A stretch of DNA of 64,000 nt from Chaetorhynchus papuensis. Its lineage: Eukaryota; Chordata; Aves; Passeriformes; Rhipiduridae. Below are positions 1 through 11,993 of the stretch, piece by piece. A model generated the notes under the pieces. It ran no database searches, was not told the origin of the DNA, and saw only the letters and a program-made list of their open reading frames with translations. The translations under genes were made by a program, and so were the position numbers. How positions within the stretch are numbered: position 1 is the stretch's first letter; each line of letters begins with the position of its first letter. The stretch spans positions 280,505 to 344,504 of the forward strand of contig VWYX01000271.1 of NCBI GenBank assembly GCA_013396525.1, in the 5' to 3' direction.

Positions 1-600
1 GGAAACAGCCACTAATGGAATGTACATCATATACCAGCAACACTGCAGGCATTTCTAGAATAAACAGTGCATCTGACATTGAAGTTATAGGGAACAATTT
101 GTGACTAAGAACTATTTAATAAACTCAGTTAAAGAAGAATGGAAGGAATATTTTTCAGAACATCTGAAGAATCCTATCAACTCTTTCCGAAAACCTTTGC
201 CTATTATTCAGTTATCATTGTGGGCTTTTGAAAGCACTGAAATAGGTTCATTGGTTTGTCTTTTAAATAAATACAGTACATGAAAGCTTCCAGAACTACA
301 AAATATTAAAAAATCCCCCAAGTTAAGAAATGGAGAAGTATTCCCTGCACCACTCTCCATCCTTTGTATGATTTAACAATTAAAAAAATAAAATCCTGAA
401 CTTGTAACATCTTGGGCATTCATGTACATCTCTTTCACAGTCCTGTGAAAATAAGAAGATAAAAATTGAACAGATTTTTGTACTATTTTGTTTTAGATGT
501 GGACTGGTGTGTTAAATTGAGTAGCAAGAATAAGGAAACATATTTCTTTCTGTCCACTGCCTACCTCTCGGTACTTTCTTTCAAATTGTGAGTTTTATTC
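1..600. other. AT-rich single-copy stretch
   Basis: No repeat, RNA gene or convincing exon was recognised. Short open frames here lack splice context and coding character. Confidence 0.5.
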
Positions 601-641
601 TTTTTTTTTTTTTTTTTTGGTGCAGAAGCAGGGTTTTATTG
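601..641 (-). other. Poly(A) signal and A-tract, possible retrocopy 3' end
   Basis: Eighteen T at 601-618 are followed on the plus strand by TTTATT at 635-640. On the minus strand this is AATAAA, then 16 nt, then an 18-nt A-tract. That is the spacing of a polyadenylated mRNA end. A retrocopied transcript would give this pattern, but no parent gene is recognisable in the sequence to the right. A chance A-tract is the alternative. Confidence 0.35.
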
Positions 642-937
642 CTTTTGTGGGTTTGTTTTTTTGTTTGTTTGTGTTTTTTTTTCAAACTCTAATGCTCCAT
701 ATTCTCTTGAAGAGAAGAATCATGACATATAAACAGTTGGACAGGAAAACACTTTTACCATGACATTTTGTATTTAAAGAGCAATTAACTCTTGTAATAA
801 GGTGATTGGGTGCAGTGCCTCTGAGAGCAGAACCACATCGTCATTATGACATAATCTGGAGTTTATTTACTAAACATTTTTATTACAGTGATGGATAGCA
901 ATGTCTAGGCAAGTGGGTTTATCCTAAATAGCGCGTA
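642..937. other. AT-rich stretch upstream of the A-tract signature
   Basis: If the signature at 601-641 is a retrocopy end, its transcribed body would lie here on the minus strand. T-rich runs near 656-683 are followed by ordinary AT-rich DNA. No coding sequence is recognised. Confidence 0.4.
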
Positions 938-1200
938 CTACATCCTACAGCCACAGTCCCTTCTAGTCCATGTTGGACTGGCAGTACAGTGCCCAGGGCA
1001 CTCATTCTGACGGATGGATTCCTGTTGGGTGGCCTGGCCTCTGGGTGAAACTGTGCTCCATGTTGGGCTCAGCCTTTGACATGGTGTCTGAGGTCCACAC
1101 GTGGTGTTATGATCTCTCCCCATATTGGGCAACTGTCTCTTTATTGCATTATAAACTAGAACATCAGTACAAGATGATACTGCCCTTGCTAATCAAGTAG
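938..1200. other. GC-richer block, possible decayed retroelement
   Basis: This block is visibly richer in G and C than both flanks. It holds three variants of CATRTTGGRC, near 969, 1060 and 1121. AGTCCA-TGT-TGGACT at 965-979 is a perfect inverted repeat. On the minus strand an AATAAAGAGA stretch lies near 1136-1145, as in some LTRs. Open frames on both strands are short and unlike known proteins. A decayed LTR is a guess from texture only. Confidence 0.3.
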
Positions 1201-4200
1201 CCTGAGGCCAATCTCTTACTTGCTCTATATCTAGCAACAATTAGCAGTTGTCAGTTTTCATCAGGCTTTCTCTCACCCACTAGTTTTCAGCCTCAAATAT
1301 GTTACAAATGTGCGAAGTCAGCAAAAATCACATAATATAAAAAGTGTGTCTATTACTTCTTTGTTTTCCAGCTCATCTTGAGCTAATCTATTCAGACCTG
1401 AAATCCTTTATTTGAGCAGTGATTTAGGGTAGACTTCATACCATGTCAATATTTAAAATGAAATTTGCTACAGCTTTTCTATTGAAAATAAGCCAGCTAA
1501 CTAGTCAAGACATTACACATACAGGTAGTTTCATACTCTTATACAGCTAGTTTCATAAGCAACCTTTATAGCCTAGTCCAATTACATCACTGGAGATAAA
1601 ATCAGGCAGAAGGGTTCACCCTGGTTTGTCCCAAAACTGTCAGCTATGAGGTAAAATAAGAAATTACATGTATAAACAAAAATCAAGGTAGGCGAAGATA
1701 ACCTTTGATTGTTTGTGATCAGTTCTTCAGTTTGGGGCCGGAGCCTTCACCACATCACATCTATTTTCCTCTCACCACATCACTTCATGTCTATTTACCC
1801 TTTGTGATGTACTTTCACAGCGTCCCACTACCTGAATGTGACAAGTATGCAATGCTACATTTCTCGGCTGTCTAAGTTTTGAACACTTCCCAACAGCAAA
1901 TGCTTTAATGTTTAAGACCATTAGGAAAAAAACCCAAACAAACTAGCATATCAGTTATGTATTAGTTAATTTATATATTGTAAAAGCACTGGGAAATAAT
2001 AGGTATGAGGTGTGATAGTTGCTCCATGTGATACTGAAGGAAGAAATAAGAACACTTCTGTAAGACTCAGCCTGAATGAAGGGGAAGTAGGAAAATGCAG
2101 CACTATTTCTCAGCATTAAACAACAGATTTTATCACAGAAGTATCCCCAGTATGGGAAAACTTTTGGTCTTGATGGTTTTGAGTTGCTGGTTACATCATA
2201 GACAGCTAGTACTCCAATATACTGCTCTACTTATTTATATAGTTTTCCAAATTTCTAGCACCTTTATTTTCTAATAAATTATTTCAAAGTTCTATAGATT
2301 GTAAATTAAGAAAGTGCTGATCCAGCTGAAATCCTGCAATAACTGTGTGTATAATTCTGAAAGTTTTATATATAAAAAAAACCCCAGTTAACTATGGCAG
2401 CCAGTAGGTATCTACATCTAAAACTAAAAGTTTCATTCATATTTTTGACCCATTTATTTTAGGTTTTACCCACAGAATAGTTGAGAGATCTGTTTTATTT
2501 GTTTTCATGAGTCTACAAGCTAATTGAGATTTCTCTTAACTTTCCTCTTGTTAAACCAAACATGTAGTTTGATTTTGCAAAGGCTCATTCTTATAGCTTA
2601 TGTTTCCATACATATTTGAATATTCACTCAATTTAGTTACATCCTATAATCTATATCAGAGCCATTTCAAAAATTATCATTTTTTCTGCCTTAATTTTCA
2701 AAATGTATTTAAGGTCTTTCCCAGTTCTTTTGTTCATACCTGTATCCAATTATGTTCAAAAATATTTATATTACTGATTTAACTATAATAGTTGTTAAAT
2801 TCTAAAAAAATCTGTAACATTATAGTGTGTTTATGAGCAGAATTAGAAGTGATATTTAGTTCTATTAGAAAATGTGTTCTCACCTATATTAAATCTCATT
2901 TTAATACTTCATTATATTTAATATAGCAAACCTAATTTAAAATAAGTTCCAGACATCTTTAATATTAATTCAAGTCAATTTTACAAGCATAATGAGATTT
3001 GCTTGTGTCCTCTTCTTGAAAGAGAGAAGTTTTATCCTGCAACACTCAATAACATAAATGAGATGCAGTCACCTTGTTGTCAATGTGCTTATGGCCATTG
3101 TAGCAAATAACAGGTTTTCTGCTCTCTCTTGTAAGATATTGATTTAAGAATTATTTAAACATCACTTACTTCCAAGATTATTAAGTATTTGGACTGTCAG
3201 AATTTCAAAAACAAACAAAAATCCCCCAGGTAATCCTACCTTTGGCAGCATGCTGCTCCAGCTCCTGTTCAACCCATGCAGACTCCCTAAATAAGTCAGC
3301 AAAGTAATTTTTACATCTTAAATATGCTAAACCTTCCCAAAAGCTTTCCAGTTCTCAGCTTCTCCTTTTTATAATCCACACTTCTGGCAGTGTGCAGATT
3401 TTAAATGACTTTGTGATATTGCTTGTATTCCTAGTAATAACTCTTCACATCCGCTTTAAGTATTATGGGATTTCAGCACTTATTTATGTGTAAAATCTCT
3501 TGCAAAGGAGAAAAAAAATAGAGCTCTCAGAAACTTTGTTACCTTGGAGGTTTCTGCCTGCTGGCTGTAAGTTTTATCTGCTGCCGTGAACTATCGTGAA
3601 GTCATCCACTGTAAACTACAGACAAAAGTAAATCTCTTTGCCAAGTACCTTGAGATTTGTTATAACACGAAAGTAACTTTCCTGGTACAGGACAAATTTA
3701 GTCCAATTGATTCTGGGTTAAGCTAAAGGTGTATCACAATCATTGCTATGTGCTTTATTACATTTTGTTTACATGAAAATTACACAGCATGTCAACTTAC
3801 GCTTTTATCTAGACAGTTACTCTGATAATTATGGCTTAAGTGCTGTTGCAATGAAGAAAAAATTCTGCATGTGAAAGTCACCACTGAGGAGTTGCACACT
3901 GAAAGACGCATTGAACAGACACTCAGTTTTATTGGGAAAGATACTCATCTGCTTTCTCTGCATCAGAAGTGTCACTGAGATAAATATCAGAAACAGAATG
4001 GTTTGTACTTTTTTTATAAATGCAAGTCTTCTTTTATAAACATGTATTAAATCCATTGAGGAACAGATCAATCATGATCAATTCCAATGACTATATTGAT
4101 CTGTTTGGACTAAAAATGTCAAATAAAACAGTGATGAGATTAGTGAAATTAAATAAAATATCAAATGCTGGTTTTACTTATTTTTGTGCATAGGATGTTC

Positions 4201-5324
4201 TTAGTCAAAACCACTAGGCTATACACCACTGAATGGAGAAACAAATACTTTCAGTGAATGCACATAATATTGAGAATGGATAGCTGAACAGAGAAGGCAA
4301 AGAGCTTCTTAATTACTAGAAACTAGTGTTGAATCCCTGTCAAGGAGTCTTGAAAGCAGAATAATATGCTTTTAAGTTCAAGGACAAGTGGTAACAAATT
4401 ATGTCAATCCAAATACTGATCTACTTCAGCCCCTTGGCATCTTCTGTTTTACTTTGGTTTCTAAATGAAGACAGAAACACCTGTTCTTGCAGCAGGTGGT
4501 ATTTGTTTATTATAGCTCTTCCTGCTGAGTTTTAATCAGCCTGCAGCTGCAGAATCCAGACTAAGGAATGGCTATAATACCAGATTTTCATATGTAAGCA
4601 GTATTGGTCCAGAGAAAATTTTTCATACTTCATTTCCATCATATGTTACCAATCATATAATTTCCTTCTCACACTCCAAGTTTTTAATTAAAGAGTAAAT
4701 TCATGTACAATGCTAGTAAAAGAAGTTTTGAACATTGTGCCCTGAGGGTGTTATTTGATTATATTCTGTTATTGCAAAATCTCCAATTTTTGGAAGAAGA
4801 TTCTCAAACCTCTGCCAATTTGTACCCCTGCCATTCTTTACTGGGAGAAGCAAGAAGCTTAGAAAAAAGTCAAGGGACAAATTAACAACATGTAAATCCC
4901 TCTATTCAAATGCAATTGAAATAAGAAAAAGGTACTCATGAGACAGGAGAAGTAGGGTAAAACTTTCTATTCCAAACTATAAGGTAAGAACACTGAAGTA
5001 ATTATCCAGAGACATTATTAAGAAAGTCTTCCTATGTATTGGGATTTTATGTTTTCATCCTTATTAAACAGTGTGTTCTAATCATGATGAGCATGCAGTG
5101 TAACTGAGTTATATTTATTGTCATTAATAGAATGAAGTCATGGGCTTCAGACTGCCAGATGTTTTGCAAAAATGTTATATTAGTTTTGCTTAGTATTAAA
5201 GCAACAACTGTTCAATGAGGCTTACAGAATACAATAATTTGTTTAAAATAAAGGAAGATAAGGGTCAAAAAAAATTAAGATTTTACTGTGTGGAATGACA
5301 GAGTTGCTTCAATGCAAGTAGAGT
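1201..5324. other. AT-rich single-copy DNA
   Basis: About 4.1 kb with no recognised repeat or gene. A short imperfect duplication of CACCACATCAC lies near 1749-1792. Splice-like donors on the minus strand, such as ACTTAC at 3154-3159 and CTTAC near 3800, lack a matching acceptor with a sound open frame. Confidence 0.5.
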
Positions 5325-5455
5325 GGACACAAATCGGGTGGTGAAACACTGGAACACATTGCCCAGAGAAGTGGTAGATGCCCTGTCCCTGGAAACATCT
5401 GATCTGATTGGATGGAGCTCTAAACCACCTGGGCTAGTGGAAGGTGTAATTCAGA
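5325..5455 (+). mobile_element. CR1 LINE fragment, internal part of the 3' end
   Basis: The stretch GGTGAAACACTGGAACACAT followed by GCCCAGAGAAGTGGTAGATG is characteristic of the region 150-250 bp before the CR1 3' end. The CR1 tail is missing, and the fragment runs into single-copy sequence and then an LTR, so it is truncated at both ends. Confidence 0.8.
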
Positions 5456-5484
5456 TGATTTGATTTCAGGTTAGTTTAAGTCCC

Positions 5485-5950
5485 CAAAGGCTCACAGTTA
5501 ATTCCAGGAGCCTATTCTAGCAGGGACTTGCCATGGGGTCACAGCTTCCTCTGGGACAAATCCGCCTCTAGGAAAACAGCTTATGTCACTGTCATCTTCA
5601 CTACAGGCTGCAGAGGAGCTGCTGCTCCAGTTCTGGGAGCACCTCCTTCCCCTTCTTCTTCTCTGACCTTGATGTCTGCCAAGCTTTCTCTCTCACATCT
5701 CACTCCTCTCTTCTAGCTACTGTTGAACAGTATTTTTCTCCTTCTTTAAATAGGTTTTTGCTGAGGGGCTACCAGCTGATTGACTCGCTTTGTCTAGCTT
5801 TGGCTGCCTTTGTCTAGTGATGGTTCTGTCTTGGAGCCAGCTGGAACTGACTCAGTTTGACATGGGGGAAACTATCTGGCATGTTCTCACAGAAGCCATC
5901 CCCACACACCACCTGCCAGCTACCAAAATTTTATTACTTAAACCAATACA
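5485..5950 (-). mobile_element. Partial ERVL-type LTR, 5' part
   Basis: It matches the 5' half of the LTR family also seen at 48836-49472 and 26541-27320. Read on the minus strand it starts at TGTATTGG (5950), passes the motif AGAAGCCA region and a TTAAATA box at 5746-5752, and continues to the CCCATGGCAAG region near 5530. The 3' half of the LTR, with its poly(A) region, is absent. Family assignment rests on remembered avian repeats; the internal similarity to the other copies is visible here. Confidence 0.75.
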
Positions 5951-6973
5951 AGGGATATGACAGTGTGTGCCAACATTTGACCTGAAACAAACCCCAAAAA
6001 GCTAACTTTCCAATGGAAGTGGTCATTTTTTTTAGTCTGTGTTAATGCAGCATCACGGAACATAGCAAGATAAATATCTTTATTAGGTTGAAGATCTGCT
6101 GCTTGCAGAGATTTCCACTCCTATTTTGTCAATGTGTTTTCTCTGAAGTCAAGAATTGGGGCTTTTGTTTTATTGGGACTTTTTTTAAAATGTCATTGCT
6201 CTTTTTTTATTATATTTCTATGTCTTGAAGAATTGTAATATCCTGAGCCCCTGGCCATGAGAAATACTGTAGGAGAAAGCAAGTAAAGAATAGATATGTG
6301 ACTCTTAATTAGACAGTAAATTAGGACAAGTGCTCTGAAGGACACAGTCATTTCAAGCATCTCTTGGGAGAAGAATTTCAATGATCAATACAACTTTTTC
6401 CTTTGTGAAGGAAAGGGGAATAGTAGAAAAGAGAATGAAAGTATTTTAGTCTTTTGCTTTTATCTTTTCTTTTTCATTTAGTCAATTTTTTGTACTTCCT
6501 GCTGGTAAAAACAGTGATTGTTCCAATTTAAAGTACTAAAAATAGACATTTGTAAAGTGTTTTCAATATATACAACATGCTAACAGCATTTCTTTAAAAT
6601 CATGAAGTTATGTCTTTATTTTTATAAAAAATATCATTCTCTCCCAAGGTATCACCATACTGAAAGGTTATGTGTATAGAGAATACTGCACAGAGCCACA
6701 GAAAGCATGGCAAATTAATTCATTGTTACTTAGCTTTTGCTGCTGCTTTTCATCATAGATGAAACAGACACAGTGGACATTTTTATCCTTTCTACTAGCT
6801 TTAAGGCATTATGAGAACTGCACACAATACAGGGTCACATGAAGGGGCTTTAACAGAAGCAATATTTGTCCTGGGAGAGTTTGCTTTCCTAAGCTGAAAT
6901 TTATGGTTCATTTTGCTATTGAACTCATAATAATAAATATTAACCTCTAATATTAGATGCTCTATATTCTTTC
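5951..6973. other. AT-rich single-copy DNA
   Basis: No repeat recognised. On the minus strand a good acceptor-like tract ending CTACAG lies at about 6267-6272, followed by 18 open codons and a stop near 6213. It would fit in phase after the candidate exon at 9436-9555 as a terminal exon, but all three frames are open there, so it is weak. Confidence 0.4.
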
Positions 6974-7459
6974 TGTACCGGTTTTGGCTGGGATAGAGTG
7001 AATTTTCTTCATAGTAGCTGGTATGGATCTGTGTTTTGGTTTTGTGCTGGAAATGTTTTATTGTTGTTGAGCCTTGCTTGCACAGAGTCAAGGCCCTTGT
7101 TGCCTCTCAGCTCACCCCACCAGTGAGGAGTCAGGTACACAACATACTGGGAGGGGACACAGACGGGATAGCTGAACCCCACTCACCCAAGGGATATTCC
7201 ACACCACATGACAGCAGGAGCAGCATCTAAAGCTGGGGGAGAAAAAAAAGAAGGGGAGATGTTTGGAGTGATGGTGTTTGTCTTCCCAAGTCACTGTTAC
7301 ATGTGATGGAGCTCTGCTTTCTGGGGATGGCTGAGCACCTCCCTGCCCATGGGAAGTTGTGTATGAATCCCTTATTTTGCCTTGCTTCCTTGAACAGCTT
7401 CTGCTTTACCTTTTAAACCTTTTATCTCAACCCATGAGTTTTCTGACTTTTCTGGTTCT

Positions 7460-7588
7460 GGAGGTGGAGTCACCATCTCAGGAAGTGTTAAAAAAATGTG
7501 TGGGCATGTGGTTTAACAGCGAACATGGTGGTGGTCAACAAGATTGCGGTTGAACTCGATGACAATAATTCTATTATTTTATGATTCT
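7460..7588 (+). mobile_element. CR1 LINE 3' end nested in the LTR
   Basis: GGTGGAGTCACCATCTCAGG, then a TTAAAAAAATGTGTGG stretch, then TTGAACTCGATGACAATAAT, ending in TTTTATGATTCT, is the last ~130 bp of a CR1 with its tail. LTR sequence resumes immediately afterwards, so the CR1 inserted after the LTR. The tail overlaps a GATTCT that other LTR copies also have at this position. Confidence 0.85.
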
Positions 7589-7608
7589 TGCCCCCATTTC
7601 ACCAGGAG

Positions 7609-7642
7609 TGTGTGTGTGTGTCTGTGTGTGTGTGTGTGTGTG
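7609..7642. repeat. (TG)n microsatellite inside LTR copy A
   Basis: An almost pure TG run with one TCTG interruption. It occupies the place where other LTR copies have a short GAGTGAG-like stretch, so it probably grew from that sequence. Confidence 0.9.
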
Positions 7643-7680
7643 ACCAGCTGTGTGGGGTTTAGTTGCTAGCTGGAGTGAAT

Positions 7681-9435
7681 CCCTCCCCCCTAAAAGGCTG
7701 GCTGGAGTTAACAGCCCCCCAAATAAAATTAATGCTAGTCCCAGTCCAAAAGTCTGACCCAGAAATTGTTAGAAATTAGGAAAGGGAATTTCCTAAATGG
7801 GAAAAACTTCACTGAATTTATTTTGTGAAGATCTGTCCTAGAAAATTTCTATTGATTGTTACTGAAAATATGGTATTGGGCCACAGCCACTTCAGAGATT
7901 CTTAGGACTTGTCTCAGGTCCTCAAAAAAATCCAATAGCTTAAGAAGTTTTGGTCTGAGATGGGTATAAGACCCAGTGAAATTTCCAGATAACTGCTTGC
8001 CTGTTAAACCCAGTAAATGAAAAGAATGCTAGAAGCCTTGAAGCTATAGCCTTGGAAGCATCTGGGAAAATTGGGTGGCTTTAATGAAAAGCTGGGATCA
8101 AAGTTTTCAGTCAACAGAATTCTGGCAATCACACCACTTCCCAAGCACATGACAATATGTGTGGCACACAGAAGATTACACAGCAGAGCTGTCAGCAGTC
8201 TAACAGACAGCAGCAGAGCTGTCTATTAGTAGGCCCTTAACAGATTGCTTTGTGGAAGTGTGGCTTCAGAGAAGTAATTGACATGAAAGTTCAAAGTGCA
8301 TGTATATAAATGTATGTAATTATATACATATGCAGATAAATACGTGATGTTATAAATGAAGAAATATATATAGCATATTCTTATTGCAGTAAATACTTCC
8401 CTAGTACTTGTTTTGCTTGAGTCACCTTGACCAGATTCACAGCTTTTGAGGCACTGGTCTTACCTACTTAACACCATGCATCATCCAAGCATGTCGTCTT
8501 CAGTAACCTAGTTCTTATAACACAGTACTCACAAGCCCACCAGATTTGAACTAAATCCAGGTCATCATGCATTGTCTTTTCTATATTAATTAGTACCAGT
8601 TCAAAGTTCTAATTTAACTTCATTAACTTAGGAAATAATGATTTCCTTAAAGGATAGTGTGAGCTACAAATTATTTAATAAATCCATCGGAAGTTCAGAT
8701 CATTTTGAAAGTTTTATAGAAAATCTGAGCCCTAGTTTTGCAAAAATGTAAAAAACCTGGCTCTAAATAAGTGATATTATCAAAATGAAATCACAAGAAT
8801 TTATGCTAAAATTATGTCAGATCACTTGGTGTAGAACTATCCTAATTTGTCCTCCTATGAGACACAGCAAAATTAAAATTACTCCAAGGAAATGCAGATT
8901 TTAAAAATCATACAAAAGCTGTTTAATCTGCACTTTAGAATGCAGTCTGATCTATAGCACATTTATTTTTCTTAAGCTGGATAGCATTCCATGTTTCAAA
9001 TTTGGGAAAAATAAAGCATCTTTGGCACGTTACAACAGTCCAGTCTGTTCTCCTTTATAAACCATAGAACCTCATCTTGTATTGCTCGATTAAATCAGAA
9101 TTTGCTTGAACAACAACCCATCTTTCAGGAAGATTTAAGTGATAGATTTATAATTAAACTATCAAAGTGGCACACAGCTCAGACCTAGATGGCAATTTTA
9201 TGAACAGTACCATATTCCAAATCACCTACCTATCTCAAGCCCAAACAACTATATATCATTGTCAATTTTGGTTCAGTCTCAAGAGGGTTTTAAATCAGTC
9301 ATCCAGAGGTACCCTGTAATAATTCAGCTGTTCTACAACTGTGCATCTGAAAGGCTGCAATACCTACAAACTATGCTTTCAAGTTTTCTTTGAAAGTTAA
9401 ATATTTCAGTGTCCTTTAAACTTCTGTTTTCTTAC
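7681..9435. other. AT-rich single-copy DNA
   Basis: No repeat or gene recognised. A short TATA-rich patch lies near 8300-8370. Confidence 0.5.
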
Positions 9436-9555
9436 CTTCAGTCCTGCGATCTCACTTGCAGGAGCAAGGGAATTCACTATGTTTTCTGTATAGGCCCCAA
9501 AAATTAGCTTCATAGGTGTCTTCTGCATGTAGATGGTAATTCGCTGGATGCAAAA
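9436..9555 (-). CDS. Candidate internal coding exon, unknown protein
   Basis: On the minus strand a pyrimidine-rich tract ending GCTCAG (9556-9561) precedes exactly 40 open codons, starting FCIQRITIYM and ending SEIAGLK. They are followed at once by a strong donor, GTAAGAAAAC (9435 down). The frame enters and leaves in phase 0. GC is higher than in the flanks and codon usage looks protein-like, with a plausible amphipathic end. I do not recognise the family. Of the splice-bounded frames in the window this is the best. It could still be a pseudo-exon, since such combinations occur by chance. Confidence 0.4.
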
Positions 9556-11588
9556 CTGAGCAATGAATAACAAAAGAAGTAATACTGCATAAAAATTGCA
9601 TGTCCAAGACAATAACTATGCCATATGTCATGTCTTTAATGAGAAAATGGCCTACAGTCTTTCACACTTCCTAGCTTTGTCTTATGCGTCCACATCAACA
9701 TATAAATTCTACTTTGTTCACACCACACAGTTTAGAAACTTCCAGCAAGAAGCCCAAGTGATTGATTTATTTAACATCATCCAACTGAATTTCCTAAAAA
9801 ATAGGATGTGATTACTGGTGAGATCCGGACTGGCACAGTTTAATTGATCTTTTCCCTAAATTTTAGACCTTTTTAGACCTTTAGATATTTCTAAAGGTTT
9901 TGGGTACAAAATCTTTTAGATACTTTATGGCGCTCTGAGACAAACCTTATGTATATGCTTGAAAATTATGCTATGTTTATACAGCAAAATATTAGGACTA
10001 AAGTACAAACCAGACCTTAATCCATTTGCAAGGTAATGGATACATGACTAGGGTGAGCTAGAAGAATCTTGGGATAACATGAATCTCCAGAATCTATGGA
10101 GCAAGAAAAGAAAATATTGTTAAAACTATGCAGTCAAAAAGTCACAGATGTATTCTGAGCTCAGAGAAAGCACCATGTCTGGTCTAGCATTTTTAGAAAA
10201 CTTATGTGTTTAACATATTTTTCAGAGGTGGAGTGACATTGTGCTCCCCCACCACTGTTGCACCTGTAAAATATCACACGACATTTAAAAGAAATCTAGA
10301 GTTCATATTAAGAAAAACCCTCCATTTTATAAGTCATTTTTTCCTCATTCTGAATGAGTACACTGTAATCCATAGTCTATATAATATGTCAAAAATTAAT
10401 ATGTTTTAAAGCTTAAAAGATATTACCTGTAAAGTATATAGAAATATTTAATTCTGAAAATAAATTAATCTAACTTGGTTGGAACGGATTCTTTTGGTTT
10501 GGGGTTTGTTGTATTTTTTTTTGAAGGAGCACAAATACATCTCTATCAACTAAGAATTTTGACATGAGGTTCTGAAGTGCTTTCTAAAGCCATTTGATCT
10601 CTAGAGTGCCAAGAAAATTATGGTGAAAGTGTAAAACATATTGTCAATGACATTGAACCAGAGAGGAATAACAGCATAGAGAATTTGTTAAGAAGGCTAA
10701 TACTGGCTCTGTAAGATCCATGGCAGTGTGCAGTAAAGAAATACATATTGATTTGTCCTTGCTCACTTGAGACCACCCCAAAGATACTGGGATGAAATTA
10801 ATCCATTTAAAATAATATTAAAGTCCCTCTAAATAAAGACAGCAATAAAGCAGCTTTTATATTCCTTATTTACTTTAAGCACAAGTCTGTGCAGTATCAG
10901 TTATGTTTCTGTGGGGTTTTTTGCATACTCGGCAGATAGGAAAGCATAGTGTGTGCTTAAGTCAATAATAAATTGTAATGGTTTTCCACATTGTTAAATG
11001 TCAGACAGTTTCTTTTTTGTTTGTTTGTTTGTTTTAATTAACTGGAATTAACAGCTTCCAGCAGGTTTAAAGACCATTGACCAATTACATTAGTTTTCTT
11101 TAACCACAACAGACATTTTTATTAAGTGGTTTAAGTATTGTTAATTAGTCTCGGTATTTCCATATGAAAATAAAAATAACAGTTGACATTTCTAGAGCAC
11201 TGCCTCATTGTGGATTTCAGACTGATCCAACAAGAAATTTCTTTAGAATATGAAGTTCTGAAATTGCTTAGTACAACAGGTCAAATTTTTCCTAGTTGTC
11301 ACAGTGAAAGCTATCATAGATTCCTCTCAGTGAAATCAGTACATTTTATCTTAAGAGCTTTCTAGCTAAGCAATAGAGAAAAGAATTATATAGACTCTTA
11401 TACATCTAAAACAGCTGTGCTCTGAGCCAGCACCATTCCATATTTACCTCAATGAAACAATACCAAACTGAACACCAAATGTGGGATGCATCAGCTCACC
11501 TAATATATTTCCTTAAAACATTTTTAGTATTTTCCACAGCCGTTAGATCACATAACCAACTTAGAATATACCAGGGAGAACAGTTAGC
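9556..11588. other. AT-rich single-copy DNA
   Basis: No repeat recognised apart from a short (TTTG)n run near 11016-11033. Open frames are short and unlike proteins. Confidence 0.5.
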
Positions 11589-11633
11589 ATAGAATCAGAA
11601 TCACTGAGTTTGGAAAAAGACCTGGTGGGAAAA
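11589..11633 (-). mobile_element. Very short CR1 3' end
   Basis: GCATAGAATCAGAATCACTG followed by AGTTTGGAAAAAGACCT is the reverse complement of a CR1 tail and its last few dozen bases. Only about 45 bp of the element is present. Confidence 0.65.
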
Positions 11634-11993
11634 AGACTGGGGGTAAAATTACGTTTTAATAGATGGAGATTGCAATCAGTATGCCCACAAATTATATGCT
11701 AAGGGGGAAAATGTGGTTACTACTCCCTGGCTGGAACATAGACAGCTTGCCCGACTTCCCACACACAATCCAAAGAGGACTAAACAGAGGGTGGAGAGCA
11801 CTGAAGTCAGGAGACATTGCAGTCAGGCTCTGAGGAAATACTTGCAGATGAGGGAACTTGGTGGTACTTTTTAGCTGGCAAGTCATGCAGCAGCTGAAAA
11901 ACAAGGGAGATAAAAGATGTCTTGCTGTTGAACCAGCAGCTGAGGCAAAACCACTTTCCTTGAACTCCTGTATATCACCAACCCAAGGCTAAC
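11634..11993. other. Unclassified stretch between two CR1 pieces
   Basis: Moderate GC, no recognised motif. It may be an unrecognised diverged CR1 part, because CR1 lies on both sides in the same orientation. Confidence 0.35.

Larger units (their letters stand above)
6974..7680 (+). mobile_element. Solo ERVL-type LTR (copy A), interrupted by a CR1
   Basis: It starts TGTACCGGTTTTGGCTGGGA and carries the landmarks shared with copies at 52442 and 62632: TAGCTGGTATGG, CACCCCACCAGTGAGGAG, GGGATATTCCACACCA, CTTCCCAAGTCACTGTTAC and TTTATCTCAACCCA. The TATA region has decayed to ATCTAAAG near 7224. The 3' end is diverged, finishing near TAGTTGCTAGCTGGAG. A CR1 3' end and a (TG)n run interrupt the last quarter. 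No retroviral genes adjoin it. The resemblance to zebra-finch-type ERVL LTRs is from memory. Confidence 0.85.

Noticed and set aside
6974..7680. Internal retroviral genes beside the LTRs
   Set aside because: No primer-binding site or gag/pol/env frame was recognised next to any LTR in the window, so they are annotated as solo or partial.
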